From Spirochaetes bacterium GWB1_27_13 (GTDB taxonomy: Bacteria > Spirochaetota > GWE2-31-10 > MWDO01), in NCBI GenBank assembly GCA_001829125.1, contig MIAN01000081.1, positions 1 through 45,061 of the forward strand: a DNA stretch of 45,061 nt, read 5' to 3'. Position 1 is the first letter of the stretch; the number at the start of each line of letters is the position of its first letter. A model generated the notes under the pieces. It searched no databases. It was not told the origin of the DNA and saw only the letters and a program-made list of their open reading frames with translations. Below are positions 33,701 through 43,290 of the stretch, one piece after another. The translations under genes and the position numbers were made by a program.

Positions 33701-35026
33701 ATGGTAAAAAGAGTAATTATAATTATTAATTTATTTATGGCAATTTTGTTATTTGGGGCTGATTTGAGTTCTGATGATTTATCGGGAGGCAAAGATTCTA
33801 CTGGAGATGAAATAATACTTCCTGTAAATAAAAAAAAGAAACTAAAATTTGAGTTTGTAAAAAATTCAAAATATTTTACATGGGAATATGTTGTAAAATA
33901 TAATCCATTCCAAACTTATAAAGATGGAAATGATTTTTTTATGACTTTTTTTGATAGGTATTTTGGTAGTGCTTTTTCTGTTCATGATTTAGCATTTTTT
34001 TCAAGGTATGATACTTCAATGACTTTTTATATAACATTTCCTTATCTTTTTTTTGAAGTTTACAACAAAACCTTTTGGAATGGTAAGATACATTTATACG
34101 GGTCTTTTGATGGTCTTTTTGGTTTTGCAGGTAATCCAGTAGCCGACTTAGACAATAATAAATCGACAAATGAGATTTATCTTGGGCATATTTTTAACCT
34201 AAGGACTCATTTTAAGATAAATCCAATTGATAACTTATATCTTACAGCAGGTTATTTTGCAAATCTTCAAGTTTATCATGAAGGCATAGATAAAGTCGAT
34301 AAAAATTTTGTTATTCAACCTACAAGATATACTAGTAATTTTTTTCTTGCAATTTCTTATGACAAACTTAATAAATACGAGGGTATTCTCGTAAAATTAG
34401 AGACTACTTTTGCTTTAACAGACAAAGAATATTATTGGGGATATAATAATAAAGAAAAAGTAAATCAATTTCAATTCTTTTTGTTTCAAAATGATGTTTT
34501 TAGAATCCCAGTAAAAACTTTAAATAATACTTATTTTGAATTTAATATTGAAGGGTATTATTCTTATCTTGGTGGTTATACTTATGGAACTACAAAATTA
34601 AATTTAGACTATTACAATCCTTACAAAAGATGGATGAATGGATATAGAGATAGAGATATTAATTTTAACAAAGGTGTAAAAGGAAGATTTTTATCTGATA
34701 TAAATTTCTTTCATAAAGAATATCTTGCAAAAGAAGAAAAAAATCAAAAATTATTATCAACAGGTTTTGATATGGCAACATATTTTTCTTATGATGTTAT
34801 GTTTTTTAATACAAATTCAAATTCAGCCGAATTTTATTATGATAACAATATAATCAATGGATTTAGTTTAGGATATAAATTTATTATAACTCCAGTTTAT
34901 AAAAATTTACAACATGAGTTTATTATTGATCTTAATGTTAGTTATGGATTTGATGCCTTTGGTTATGAACATAGATTTGACAGATTATTAATTGGTATAG
35001 CTTTTCTTTGGAAAACTATTTTGTAG
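33701..35026 (+). CDS. Secreted beta-barrel-like outer-membrane protein
   Basis: 441 residues with an N-terminal signal peptide (VKRVIIIINLFMAILLFGA) and an acidic Ser/Asp linker. The rest is rich in Tyr, Phe and Asn and organised as alternating short beta strands (for example KIHLYGSFDGLFGF, FKINPIDNLYLTAGYFANL), ending with aromatic strands (LLIGIAFLWKTIL), typical of a barrel C-terminus. The start is at ATG 33701 because AGAGGA is 8 bases upstream; the adjacent TTG is less likely. It lies 12 bases before the ABC transporter and is in the same operon. Confidence 0.72.
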   Translation: MVKRVIIIINLFMAILLFGADLSSDDLSGGKDSTGDEIILPVNKKKKLKFEFVKNSKYFTWEYVVKYNPFQTYKDGNDFFMTFFDRYFGSAFSVHDLAFFSRYDTSMTFYITFPYLFFEVYNKTFWNGKIHLYGSFDGLFGFAGNPVADLDNNKSTNEIYLGHIFNLRTHFKINPIDNLYLTAGYFANLQVYHEGIDKVDKNFVIQPTRYTSNFFLAISYDKLNKYEGILVKLETTFALTDKEYYWGYNNKEKVNQFQFFLFQNDVFRIPVKTLNNTYFEFNIEGYYSYLGGYTYGTTKLNLDYYNPYKRWMNGYRDRDINFNKGVKGRFLSDINFFHKEYLAKEEKNQKLLSTGFDMATYFSYDVMFFNTNSNSAEFYYDNNIINGFSLGYKFIITPVYKNLQHEFIIDLNVSYGFDAFGYEHRFDRLLIGIAFLWKTIL

Positions 35027-35038
35027 GAGGAGAATTAA

Positions 35039-35725
35039 ATGAAAATTGTTTTTGAAGATGTATATAAAAGATATAAAATTGGAAAAGTAGATGTAAATGC
35101 TTTAAATGGAATTAGTTTAACTATTAATAAAGGAGAATTTGTATGTATAGCAGGACCTTCTGGCTCTGGTAAAACAACATTACTAAATCTAATAGGTTGT
35201 CTTGATTCTTCTACTACTGGTAACATTTATTTTGATGATTATAATATCACAAATGCAAAAGAAAAAGTACTCGAAAAAATAAGAAAAGAAAAAATTGGAT
35301 TTATTTTTCAATCATTCAATCTAATTGAGACATTGAATGTTTTTGAAAATATAGAATATCCTTCTATTGGAAAAAAAGTAAATAAAAAAGAACTTTATGA
35401 AAGAATAGAAAATTTTTTGAAAGAAATAGAAATAACTGAGTTGAAAAAAAGATTTCCTAATGAATTATCTGGCGGACAAAAACAAAGAGTTGCAATTGCA
35501 AGAGCTTTTGTTAATCAACCGCAAATTATCCTTGCTGATGAGCCAACTGCAAATCTTGATTCTGCTACTGCTAATAAAGTAATTTCTTTGATGAAACGGA
35601 TAAATAAAGAACAAAATACATCTTTAATTTTTTCAACTCATGATTATGAAATTATGAATATGGCAGATAGAATAATAAGAATACATGATGGAAAAGTTAA
35701 AGGAGAGGAGATTAAAAATGGGTAA
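35039..35725 (+). CDS. LolD/MacB-type ABC transporter ATP-binding protein
   Basis: 228 residues of the LolD/MacB/FtsE type: Walker A GPSGSGKTT, Q-loop FIFQSFNLIETLNVFEN, signature LSGGQKQRVAIARAF, Walker B IILADEPTANLDS and the switch His (FSTHD). Pairs with the overlapping FtsX-like permease to drive extraction or export across the envelope. TAGGAGGAG precedes the ATG. It overlaps the permease by 8 bases. Confidence 0.95.
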   Translation: MKIVFEDVYKRYKIGKVDVNALNGISLTINKGEFVCIAGPSGSGKTTLLNLIGCLDSSTTGNIYFDDYNITNAKEKVLEKIRKEKIGFIFQSFNLIETLNVFENIEYPSIGKKVNKKELYERIENFLKEIEITELKKRFPNELSGGQKQRVAIARAFVNQPQIILADEPTANLDSATANKVISLMKRINKEQNTSLIFSTHDYEIMNMADRIIRIHDGKVKGEEIKNG

Positions 35726-36974
35726 ATTGCTTAGCATAATATTGAAAAATGCTTTTAGAAATTTGTTAAGAAATAAAAGAAGAACTTTATTAACTGGTAT
35801 GGCTATAATAATAAGTACGGTTGCTATGCTTTTAATAATGGATTACAATAAAACTAGTATGTATTTTTTTAGAGAAGGACAAATTCAGAGTAGATGGGGA
35901 CATATTCAAGTAAAGAAAAAAGGGTATTATGGGTCTGAAACAACATCTTTAAAATACATGCTTTCAAAAGAAGAAGTCGCAAAAGTTAAAAAAGTTATAA
36001 AAGAGAGCAATTTCAAAAAAAATATGAAACATTTTCTTGTTAGAATAAATTTTTCTGGGCTATTATTAAAAGAAGGGGATTCTGAGGCATCAATTGTTGT
36101 AGGAAGTGCTATTGACCCACAAAAAGAAACCCTTGCAAATCCGGGATTAAAATACGGCAATATATATGATGGAAACTTTTTGTCTGGGCAAGAACCCGGC
36201 GAACTTGTTATTGGTACAGGTCTTGCAAAAAGGTTGAATTTAAAAGTGTCTGATGTTGTGTATCTATATTCTGTTGGAGGTACAGGACTTCCAGATATAA
36301 TGGAAGGTAAAATTTCTGGTATTATTAGCTTTGGTACAAAATCAGTTGACGATATAATTATCTATGCTGATGTAGAAGATATTCAAAAATTATTTGGTAC
36401 AGAAAATATTCATGATATTGTTATTTTTTTGGATGATACTAATAATGTTAATGATGTATTAAAGTATATGAAAAGTAAATTAGACCCAAATACTTATGAA
36501 ATTTTTGCATGGAGCGATCTTGCAACAGATTATAAGCAAGTAGTAAGTTATATTTTTCAGAATTTCTTTTTTACTATTTTTATAATAGTTGTGGTTTTAA
36601 TATTCTTATCAACAAATACAATTTTAATGTCAGTTATGGAAAGAATGAGCGAATTTGGTACTCTACGGGCGATCGGTAGAAATAGAATTGAAATTTCTTT
36701 GATGATTATATTTGAGGCTATTATTTTAGGAATAGTATGCTCGATTACAGGGCTTGGAATAGGTGCTTTTCTTGCAAAATTTTTGACTTCTCTTAGTATT
36801 CCATTACCACCGCCTCCGGGAGGTTCTATTTCCTATCCTCTATCGATTTTTACAAATCCTGAAAGTTTGTTATTGATATTTTTAATCCAGATGGCAACAA
36901 TATTAATCGCAACAATTTATCCAGTGCTAAAGATAAGTAGAGTTAAGATAATCGATGCCATAAGATACTATTAA
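35718..36974 (+). CDS. FtsX-like ABC transporter permease (LolC/E or MacB type)
   Basis: 418 residues from ATG 35718 (GGAGAGGAG upstream; a longer reading from 35685 lies inside the ATPase gene). One N-terminal helix, a periplasmic domain of about 220 residues and three C-terminal helices, with MERMSEFGTLRAIGRN as the conserved coupling region. With the ATPase before and a LolA-like protein after it, a lipoprotein- or lipid-moving role like Lol is likely, though MacB-type export is an alternative. Only one permease gene is present, so it should act as a homodimer. Confidence 0.92.
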   Translation: MGKLLSIILKNAFRNLLRNKRRTLLTGMAIIISTVAMLLIMDYNKTSMYFFREGQIQSRWGHIQVKKKGYYGSETTSLKYMLSKEEVAKVKKVIKESNFKKNMKHFLVRINFSGLLLKEGDSEASIVVGSAIDPQKETLANPGLKYGNIYDGNFLSGQEPGELVIGTGLAKRLNLKVSDVVYLYSVGGTGLPDIMEGKISGIISFGTKSVDDIIIYADVEDIQKLFGTENIHDIVIFLDDTNNVNDVLKYMKSKLDPNTYEIFAWSDLATDYKQVVSYIFQNFFFTIFIIVVVLIFLSTNTILMSVMERMSEFGTLRAIGRNRIEISLMIIFEAIILGIVCSITGLGIGAFLAKFLTSLSIPLPPPPGGSISYPLSIFTNPESLLLIFLIQMATILIATIYPVLKISRVKIIDAIRYY

Positions 36975-36989
36975 TTTAAGGAGATTTTG

Positions 36990-37721
36990 ATGAAAAAAAT
37001 TATCTATATATTTTTAATTACAATATTGTTTTCAAGTTTTATTTTTTGTGATGAGGCAAGTCAACTAAAAGAAATTACAGCTGCGGTAGACGAACTTCAT
37101 GAGTTTACAAATTATTTAATTGATTTTGAAATTACTATTATGAAAGGTGACGAACCTACTGATAAAATGTCTGGGCTTTGTCTTTTTAAGAGTTTCAATG
37201 AGAATATTTTGGTGATAAAATCTCCGGAAAAAGAAAAAGGTAAAGCAGTTTTACAAAAAGATGCTTTGTACTACATTTACTTTCCGTCAATTAAAAAAAC
37301 ACAGCCAGTAAATGCTTCCTCTAAACTTTTTGGAGACGTAAACTCATCCGATGTATTAAAACCGCCTTTTAAAGAAAACTATACTTCAGAATATGTAGGT
37401 GAAAAAGATAATATTGTTACTGTTCAATTTAATGCAACTACTGAGAAAGTTCCATATAAAAAACAAATTGTATATTTTAATAATAAAACAAAAGAAATAA
37501 CTTATATAGAATATTATTCAAAAAGTGACAAATTATTAAAAACTGCATATTATCAAAAATATGAACAGTTTAGTGATGGAAAAAAACATCTTGTAGAAAT
37601 AAAAATTGTTTCTGTTTTAGGACAAAGCACTTTCCTAAAATTCTTAAAACATAAAAAGATGAATTTTTCTAATAATTATTTTACTCCATCAGGCTTAAAT
37701 ATAGCAGCAGAAAGTTTTTAA
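36990..37721 (+). CDS. LolA-like periplasmic protein (outer-membrane lipoprotein-sorting family)
   Basis: 243 residues with a signal peptide (KKIIYIFLITILFSSFIFC). The core matches the LolA-like family found beside RND and ABC systems: IKSPEKEKGKAVLQKDALYY, YFPSIKKTQPVNASSKLFG, and SSDVLKPPF. Such proteins carry lipids or lipoproteins across the periplasm. The cysteine ending the signal could allow lipidation (IFCDE), but the +2 Asp would retain it at the inner membrane under the E. coli rule. AAGGAG precedes ATG 36990; the TTG at 36987 is in frame but weaker. Confidence 0.85.
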   Translation: MKKIIYIFLITILFSSFIFCDEASQLKEITAAVDELHEFTNYLIDFEITIMKGDEPTDKMSGLCLFKSFNENILVIKSPEKEKGKAVLQKDALYYIYFPSIKKTQPVNASSKLFGDVNSSDVLKPPFKENYTSEYVGEKDNIVTVQFNATTEKVPYKKQIVYFNNKTKEITYIEYYSKSDKLLKTAYYQKYEQFSDGKKHLVEIKIVSVLGQSTFLKFLKHKKMNFSNNYFTPSGLNIAAESF

Positions 37722-37723
37722 TT

Positions 37724-39115
37724 ATGAAAAAGAAATTAAGTATAATATTTTTTATATTACTAATAAGTTCTCTTTCTTATTCAACTGTAACGTTAAATTG
37801 GGATATTAAGTTAGCTGATAAAATAAGATTTTTTAATGTAAATTCTTATAGTTTATTAAATAAAGATAATATGCTTGATTTAAAATATTTTAAAAATAAC
37901 CCAAGGATTAATACAAGTTTTTCTGTAAAACTTCAACCTTATTTTTTATATCGTCTTTCTTTATATGCTCAATTTGAAGATATAAGCAATAAAAATATGG
38001 CTGGCATTAAGGAAATGTATATAAAATTTAACTACCTTCCTGCTGGCATTGAGTTTACATCTGGACGTTTTTATGTAAATAATTCTACTGGAAATATTTT
38101 TAATCCACTAAATTATTACTCTCGGTTTTTTAAACCAGACTTTTTGTATGAAGAATATGATAAATCATTGCCTTTTACAAATGTAAACTTTAAATATTTT
38201 TTTACTTTTGATTATTATAGTCTTTCTTTTGAAACCAGTTGGATGCCGGGATTTAAGGATGAGGTTAATAATGATAAATTTTTTGATGATAAGTATTTCT
38301 TGTATTCTTTACAAAATTACACAAGAAGAAATTTAATTCAAAACAAGATTACTATTGATAATTTTGAAGGTTGGACTTTTAATTTACTGTTTAGTTTTAT
38401 AGAAAAAAAAGCATATAATTTTACTGAGGGTTTTTATTTTTTATGGGGAATGGGTAATACTATTAAAATATACGATAATGTAAAATTTTATCAAGAATTT
38501 TCTATAAAAAATGGGCAAGAAAGATATAAAGTCGAAAAAATAGACAATCCTTATTTTCCAAAAAATGGAAAGTCGATAACTCTAAAAAAACTCGAAGATA
38601 CTAAAGATAGAAGTTTTTTTATTGAATATATGGCTGGCATAGATATTTTATTGCCACAAGATGTAAGCCTCATAATTGAATATTTTTTTAATGAAAAAGG
38701 CTATGATATTGATGAAAGAAATGAAATATACGATGGTTTAAACAAAATGACGGATGAAAATGGTAATAATAAAAGCCTAATTCCTATGCAAGCCAGTTTA
38801 TTGGATATAAAAAATGAAGGAACTAAATTATATAATTTTCAAAAACATTATCTTGGAATTCAAGTTTCTAAACTAAATATTTTAGAGAAAATCGATTTAT
38901 TTAATCAATTAATTGTATCTCTAACAGAGCCTTCGTTTTCTTATAAATTTTCTTCTTATTTTAAGATAAATAATTTTATAAATATAAATTTTATGGTTAA
39001 TACAGTACTAGGTTTTCCAAAAACAGAGTTTGGGTTAGAATTATACAATGTTACAGCAGAACTTGAATTTGTTTTCAATATTGGCATTGAAAAACAATTT
39101 AATTATGATAAATAA
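37724..39115 (+). CDS. Second secreted beta-barrel-like protein
   Basis: 463 residues starting two bases after the LolA-like gene. It has a signal peptide (KKKLSIIFFILLISSLSYS), then alternating Tyr/Phe-rich strands (SVKLQPYFLYRLSLYAQFED, EMYIKFNYLPAGIEFTSGRF) as in outer-membrane barrels. A DUF1302-like or porin-like partner often accompanies LolA-like proteins, and the resemblance GRFYVNNSTGNIFNPLNYYS fits that group. The C-terminus ends EFVFNIGIEKQFNYDK, without the usual terminal Phe. Likely the outer-membrane partner of the exporter. Confidence 0.72.
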   Translation: MKKKLSIIFFILLISSLSYSTVTLNWDIKLADKIRFFNVNSYSLLNKDNMLDLKYFKNNPRINTSFSVKLQPYFLYRLSLYAQFEDISNKNMAGIKEMYIKFNYLPAGIEFTSGRFYVNNSTGNIFNPLNYYSRFFKPDFLYEEYDKSLPFTNVNFKYFFTFDYYSLSFETSWMPGFKDEVNNDKFFDDKYFLYSLQNYTRRNLIQNKITIDNFEGWTFNLLFSFIEKKAYNFTEGFYFLWGMGNTIKIYDNVKFYQEFSIKNGQERYKVEKIDNPYFPKNGKSITLKKLEDTKDRSFFIEYMAGIDILLPQDVSLIIEYFFNEKGYDIDERNEIYDGLNKMTDENGNNKSLIPMQASLLDIKNEGTKLYNFQKHYLGIQVSKLNILEKIDLFNQLIVSLTEPSFSYKFSSYFKINNFININFMVNTVLGFPKTEFGLELYNVTAELEFVFNIGIEKQFNYDK

Positions 39116-39146
39116 GTTTAAAATATTATATTTTATGGAGGAATTA

Positions 39147-39842
39147 ATGAAAAAAACAACATTATCTATTTGTTTTATCTTTATCTTTTCATTTTTAGCG
39201 TTTTCTTTTACTTATAACACAGCAGATGAAATTAAAGAAGATTTGAAAAAGTATGGAAATGATCCTATTGTTTATACAAATGCTGGAATATTTTATTTTC
39301 TAAAAGCTACAGAACAACAAAAAGGTAGTAAACAAAAAGAATTTCTAAACGCAGCGATGGAGTACCTTGAGGATGCTTTGGATTCTGATGAAAATTACAA
39401 TAAAGCAAAATCTTATCTTGGCTCTGTTTATGGAATGCTATGTGGAACAACCGATAATTTGCCAGATATTCTTAAATACAGCAATAAATCAATTGCATAC
39501 CATGATGATGCTGTTGCTAATGATTCTTATAATATAGAATTTAGATTAAATAGGATAAGAACTTATATTTATTTTCCACCAGAACATTACAAAAAAATAA
39601 ATAAAATTCTATCTGATGATCTAACTTTTGTGTTAAATTATCTCGAAAAAGATGTAAGTTTGAGAGACAATGATTATTATTATAAAACTACAAGAGCGGA
39701 TATGTATTATCATTATGGGGTTGTACTTAAAAGAATGGGCGAGAAAGATAAAGCAAAGGTTAATTTTAACAAATCTAACGAATTAATCAATAAATATAGC
39801 CTAAAACCGTTTTATATCAATGAATTAAAAAAAGAATTATAA
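39147..39842 (+). CDS. Secreted TPR-type protein A
   Basis: 231 residues from ATG 39147 (GGAGG at 39137-39141); a longer frame from 39048 is spurious. Signal peptide KKTTLSICFIFIFSFLAFS, then helical repeats (NAGIFYFLKATEQQ, EYLEDALDSDENYNKAKSYL) and a C-terminal TPR (DMYYHYGVVLKRMGEKDKAK). Related to the following protein, sharing AGIFY, R-x-NR-x-R and P-x-E-x-Y segments. Likely periplasmic, a partner of the exporter. Confidence 0.78.
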   Translation: MKKTTLSICFIFIFSFLAFSFTYNTADEIKEDLKKYGNDPIVYTNAGIFYFLKATEQQKGSKQKEFLNAAMEYLEDALDSDENYNKAKSYLGSVYGMLCGTTDNLPDILKYSNKSIAYHDDAVANDSYNIEFRLNRIRTYIYFPPEHYKKINKILSDDLTFVLNYLEKDVSLRDNDYYYKTTRADMYYHYGVVLKRMGEKDKAKVNFNKSNELINKYSLKPFYINELKKEL

Positions 39843-39921
39843 GATTTTGTTACTGTTGAAAAAATAACCTCAGATATTCGTTTTGAGGATGAAAATAGAA
39901 AATTATGCGAGGAGAAATTAA

Positions 39922-40692
39922 ATGAAAAAAATGTTTTTTGTGTGTTTAGCTTTAATCTTTATTTTTGGTTGTGTGGAGACTAAAAAAATAGATTATTCTA
40001 TCTATTATAACTCTCTTTCTAACGAGTACTTAATTGGTAAATATGACTCTGAAGAAAAAGTAAAAGCTATTGAAGATAATCAAAATGCCTCAACGCTTGA
40101 TATGTTTGAAGCAGGTATTTTTTATTTGTATAGTTGTTATGGCAGTATAAAAGTTTTAAATTTTACACCAGATAAAGAAAAATCAATTGTTGAAAAATCA
40201 ATTGCCTTATTTGATAAGGCTTACAAAAACGAACCTAAAAATGCTTATATTTTGGCTTTTAAGGGAGCAGCTTATTTGTATTACTGTAAATGGGGGACTG
40301 TACTCGAAAAAGTTGTAAATGGAAGAAAAGGTGAGCAATCTATAAATTATGCAATAAAAATTTTACCAAGTGACATACAATTAAGAAATATAAGAGCAAA
40401 TAGTTTTGCTTATTTACCAATAGAATATTATCCAGAATCACCTAACACTGTTTTAAAAGACTCCGATTTTATTATAAATAATATTGAAAAAGATAAAGCT
40501 AAGTATAGCAGTATATTTGGTGAAAAACTTACTGATTATTATTATTATAATGCACTATTATTTAAAGCAATAGTAAATTATAAAATGGGAAATCCAAAAG
40601 AAGCAGCTGAATATTCTGCAAAAATTCCTAAAGATTCAGAACCGTATATTCAATTAAAAACTTTCTTAAAAACAATTGAAGAAGAGGAATAA
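39922..40692 (+). CDS. TPR-type lipoprotein B, paralogue of protein A
   Basis: 256 residues with a lipoprotein signal (LIFIFGC, Cys17). Helical repeats include FEAGIFYLYSCYG, ALFDKAYKNEPKNAYILAFK, and NIRANSFAYLPIEYYPESPN with DFIINNIEKDKAK, which match the preceding protein closely in order. Probably an envelope-anchored scaffold. The 79 bases between the two genes contain an open stretch in frame with protein A but no start. GAGGAG precedes the ATG. Confidence 0.78.
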   Translation: MKKMFFVCLALIFIFGCVETKKIDYSIYYNSLSNEYLIGKYDSEEKVKAIEDNQNASTLDMFEAGIFYLYSCYGSIKVLNFTPDKEKSIVEKSIALFDKAYKNEPKNAYILAFKGAAYLYYCKWGTVLEKVVNGRKGEQSINYAIKILPSDIQLRNIRANSFAYLPIEYYPESPNTVLKDSDFIINNIEKDKAKYSSIFGEKLTDYYYYNALLFKAIVNYKMGNPKEAAEYSAKIPKDSEPYIQLKTFLKTIEEEE

Positions 40693-40693
40693 A

Positions 40694-41341
40694 ATGGAAA
40701 CAAAAATCACTAAACTATTTAGGATAATATCCTCAATTGCAATATTGCCAGCGTTTTTGGTTCATTTTACTCTTTATTTTTTGCATACAAAATTTTGGCC
40801 AGATAAATTTGTTTATCTGGCTTGTGCTGGTATTGTTACAATATTATTGCTTTTACTATTGTCAAAAATATTTAACTATTTTCCAAATAACTATGGAATG
40901 TCTTTAAATATAAAAAATAAAGATTTTTTGTATATTTTGCTATTTTTTGGGGCTACCGTCATATTATGGTATTTATATAACTATCTTATAGGAATAGCTA
41001 ATATAATCCCTTGGTATTACGATTATCCTTCAAAAAATATAATTTTTGAAAAATTAATAATTATTGCTATATTAATTGTACTTGCTTTTGTGGAAGAATT
41101 TTTATTTAGAGGATATTTGTTAAATATATATCTCGAAAAGTTAAATCCAGTAATTAGCGTTATAATAACATTATTGATAAGCTCAATTTATTATGCTATG
41201 CAATTTGGGTTTATTTTTGCTGGTTTTATGTTGTTATATGGCATTTTATTATCTGTTTTATATATTTTAAAGAAAAATATAATTTTAACGACTTTATTGC
41301 ATATATTAGGCTATATTTTCATATTTATAGTTATATCTTAA
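40694..41341 (+). CDS. CPBP-family intramembrane protein, one catalytic residue unusual
   Basis: 215 residues, about seven membrane helices. The Glu-Glu-xxx-Arg motif of CAAX proteases/bacteriocin-processing enzymes is clear (FVEEFLFRG, Glu134, Glu135, Arg139), and the last His is present (LLHILGY, His203). In the middle motif, usually F-xxx-H, the sequence reads YYAMQF with Gln170 where His is expected. It may therefore be an inactive member or use another ligand. GAAGAGG precedes ATG 40694; an in-frame TTG at 40676 lies in the previous gene. Confidence 0.75.
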   Translation: METKITKLFRIISSIAILPAFLVHFTLYFLHTKFWPDKFVYLACAGIVTILLLLLLSKIFNYFPNNYGMSLNIKNKDFLYILLFFGATVILWYLYNYLIGIANIIPWYYDYPSKNIIFEKLIIIAILIVLAFVEEFLFRGYLLNIYLEKLNPVISVIITLLISSIYYAMQFGFIFAGFMLLYGILLSVLYILKKNIILTTLLHILGYIFIFIVIS

Positions 41342-41357
41342 AGAAAATAGGATTTTT

Positions 41358-43244
41358 ATGTTAGAAAAAGTATTCAACTCAAAAATATTTAAAGAATTAA
41401 GTATAATAATTTCTTTGATTTTATTATTTGTAAATGTTTCGTTTTTCTCAAAAATTAAATCTTTTGACATTTTTACTCTATTTTTAATTATAATAGATTT
41501 ATTTTTCATATTATTAATAACGATATTCTTTATTTTCTATATAAAAAATAATAAATATAAACTAATAATACCTAGAATCAAAGAAAATTGGTTAATTTGG
41601 ATATTTATAGGGTTTTATATAATTTTGAAACTTTTATATATTGATTTCTTGCCAAGATGGGATGGAGGTACTTATTTTAGTATATTATTATCAACTATTG
41701 ATAATTATAAACTATCTCTTGATAGTTTTTTAATGAATTTCAATTGGCTAGGACATCCATCAATGGGTTATGTCTCTTTTATATCAATTTCTCAATTTTT
41801 AGATAGAGGAAATGAAGTTTTATTAAATCTTACAAATACAATATTAACAATAATCGCTTTATTAATGTTTTATAAAATTATTCTATATTTTAATGGAAAT
41901 AAAATAAAAGATGCTGTTTTTGGAACAATGTTTTTAGCTTTAAATCCACTTTTTTTTGCAGTTTCATTGACTTTAAGTCTTGATTTTCCTCTACTAATAT
42001 TTTTTATTTTCATTACTTATTTCTTAATATATAATAAAAAAATCTATTATATATTTTTTTCACTCATTTTTATATTTATAAAAGAAACTGGAATATTAAT
42101 ATACTTATTATTTGTTTTTTCTGTTTTTATAATGGTTTTGAAATATACCATATTTAATAGAAATAAATTAGTAAATAATAACGAATTTTTATCTGGCTTA
42201 TTTTCAACAAATCTAAAAACAAAAATAATTAATTTATTGTTAATATCTATTCCTGTTATTGCACTTTTTCTTTATCTTATATATATGAGAGGAAACTTAT
42301 GGACTGGAAATGAAGATGCTACTGGTAAAACAACGATTAAGTGGGATAACAATGGTTTTAATTGCTTTGGTTTTAATGAAAAAATTATTAGCGATAGATT
42401 ATTTGAAATATTTGCCTTAAATTTTAACTGGATAATTACCACTATTATAGCAATATCTTTACTTTTTTATTTATTTAACACTATTAAAGATAAAAAACTA
42501 AAAGAATTGTTGAATAATGAAAAAATATGGTTATTATTGGTATTTTTTGCCATTTTTATTGGTTTTATTTTATTTAACCTTTTATTTATCACTTATACGC
42601 ATCCAAGATATATTATCTACTCATTATTCTTTTTAATCCTTCTTTTTTCTGTATCTGCCCTATATTTGATTAAAAATGATAAGATAAGGTATATTTTTTA
42701 TTGTATATCATTATTTTTCTTTATTTTTCAACTATTTGAGACAGTTGACCCAATTTCTTCTTTATATTTTAAGACAGTAAATTTTGGTAATCATAAAATA
42801 TTACGAGTAGCGAGTGATTCTAAAGTATATAATGCTCAGTATGCTGTAATCGATAGACTTTTTAATAAAGTTAATAAAGAAGTTAAAATAAATGAAAATA
42901 CTACTATTATTACTGATGATACTTCAGATGATAAAGCTTGGGAATCTTATTTTAATTACGGAAAATATGCAATTTATGGTGATGATATGAGGCTTGATAA
43001 AGATACTTTTAGGAGAACTTATAAAACAGGCAATTCATTTAAGATAAATAAAGTTGTGAGTATTTATAAAATAAATAAGAAAAATATTCCACAGGCAGAT
43101 TATTATCTTTATATTCCTTACTTAACTATATCAGAATCTATTGGTTTAAGTAAAATAAAAAAATATTATGATATAAATCTATATAAAACTGTAAAATATT
43201 TAGGATACGAAATGAAAATATATAATCTTAAAAGTAAAAAATAA
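41358..43244 (+). CDS. GT-C family membrane glycosyltransferase (ArnT/PMT-like)
   Basis: 628 residues with 11-13 membrane helices and a C-terminal soluble domain of about 170 residues. The first extracellular loop has LPRWDGGTYF (98-107), where the Asp is the typical catalytic position of GT-C enzymes that use polyprenyl-phosphate sugars, and WLGHPSMGYVSF follows as in GT39/ArnT relatives. The next gene makes polyprenyl-phosphate sugar, so the two probably decorate a surface lipid or glycan. The acceptor is unknown. GGA lies upstream of the ATG, 16 bases after the CPBP gene. Confidence 0.78.
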   Translation: MLEKVFNSKIFKELSIIISLILLFVNVSFFSKIKSFDIFTLFLIIIDLFFILLITIFFIFYIKNNKYKLIIPRIKENWLIWIFIGFYIILKLLYIDFLPRWDGGTYFSILLSTIDNYKLSLDSFLMNFNWLGHPSMGYVSFISISQFLDRGNEVLLNLTNTILTIIALLMFYKIILYFNGNKIKDAVFGTMFLALNPLFFAVSLTLSLDFPLLIFFIFITYFLIYNKKIYYIFFSLIFIFIKETGILIYLLFVFSVFIMVLKYTIFNRNKLVNNNEFLSGLFSTNLKTKIINLLLISIPVIALFLYLIYMRGNLWTGNEDATGKTTIKWDNNGFNCFGFNEKIISDRLFEIFALNFNWIITTIIAISLLFYLFNTIKDKKLKELLNNEKIWLLLVFFAIFIGFILFNLLFITYTHPRYIIYSLFFLILLFSVSALYLIKNDKIRYIFYCISLFFFIFQLFETVDPISSLYFKTVNFGNHKILRVASDSKVYNAQYAVIDRLFNKVNKEVKINENTTIITDDTSDDKAWESYFNYGKYAIYGDDMRLDKDTFRRTYKTGNSFKINKVVSIYKINKKNIPQADYYLYIPYLTISESIGLSKIKKYYDINLYKTVKYLGYEMKIYNLKSKK

Positions 43245-43290
43245 ACACTATATTTACACAAAAATAAAAATTATAAAAAAGAGGATATTT

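Noticed and set aside
33939-34169. Minus-strand frame within the barrel-like protein gene
   Set aside because: A shadow frame without a ribosome-binding site or similarity.
35035-35226. Minus-strand frame over the ABC transporter Walker A region
   Set aside because: Reverse-strand reading of a conserved ATPase motif, a common artefact.
39843-39921. Open stretch continuing the frame of the first TPR protein after its stop (DFVTVEKITSDIRF...)
   Set aside because: It has no start codon with a ribosome-binding site, no recognisable similarity, and it runs into the next gene out of frame. Readthrough is possible but unsupported.
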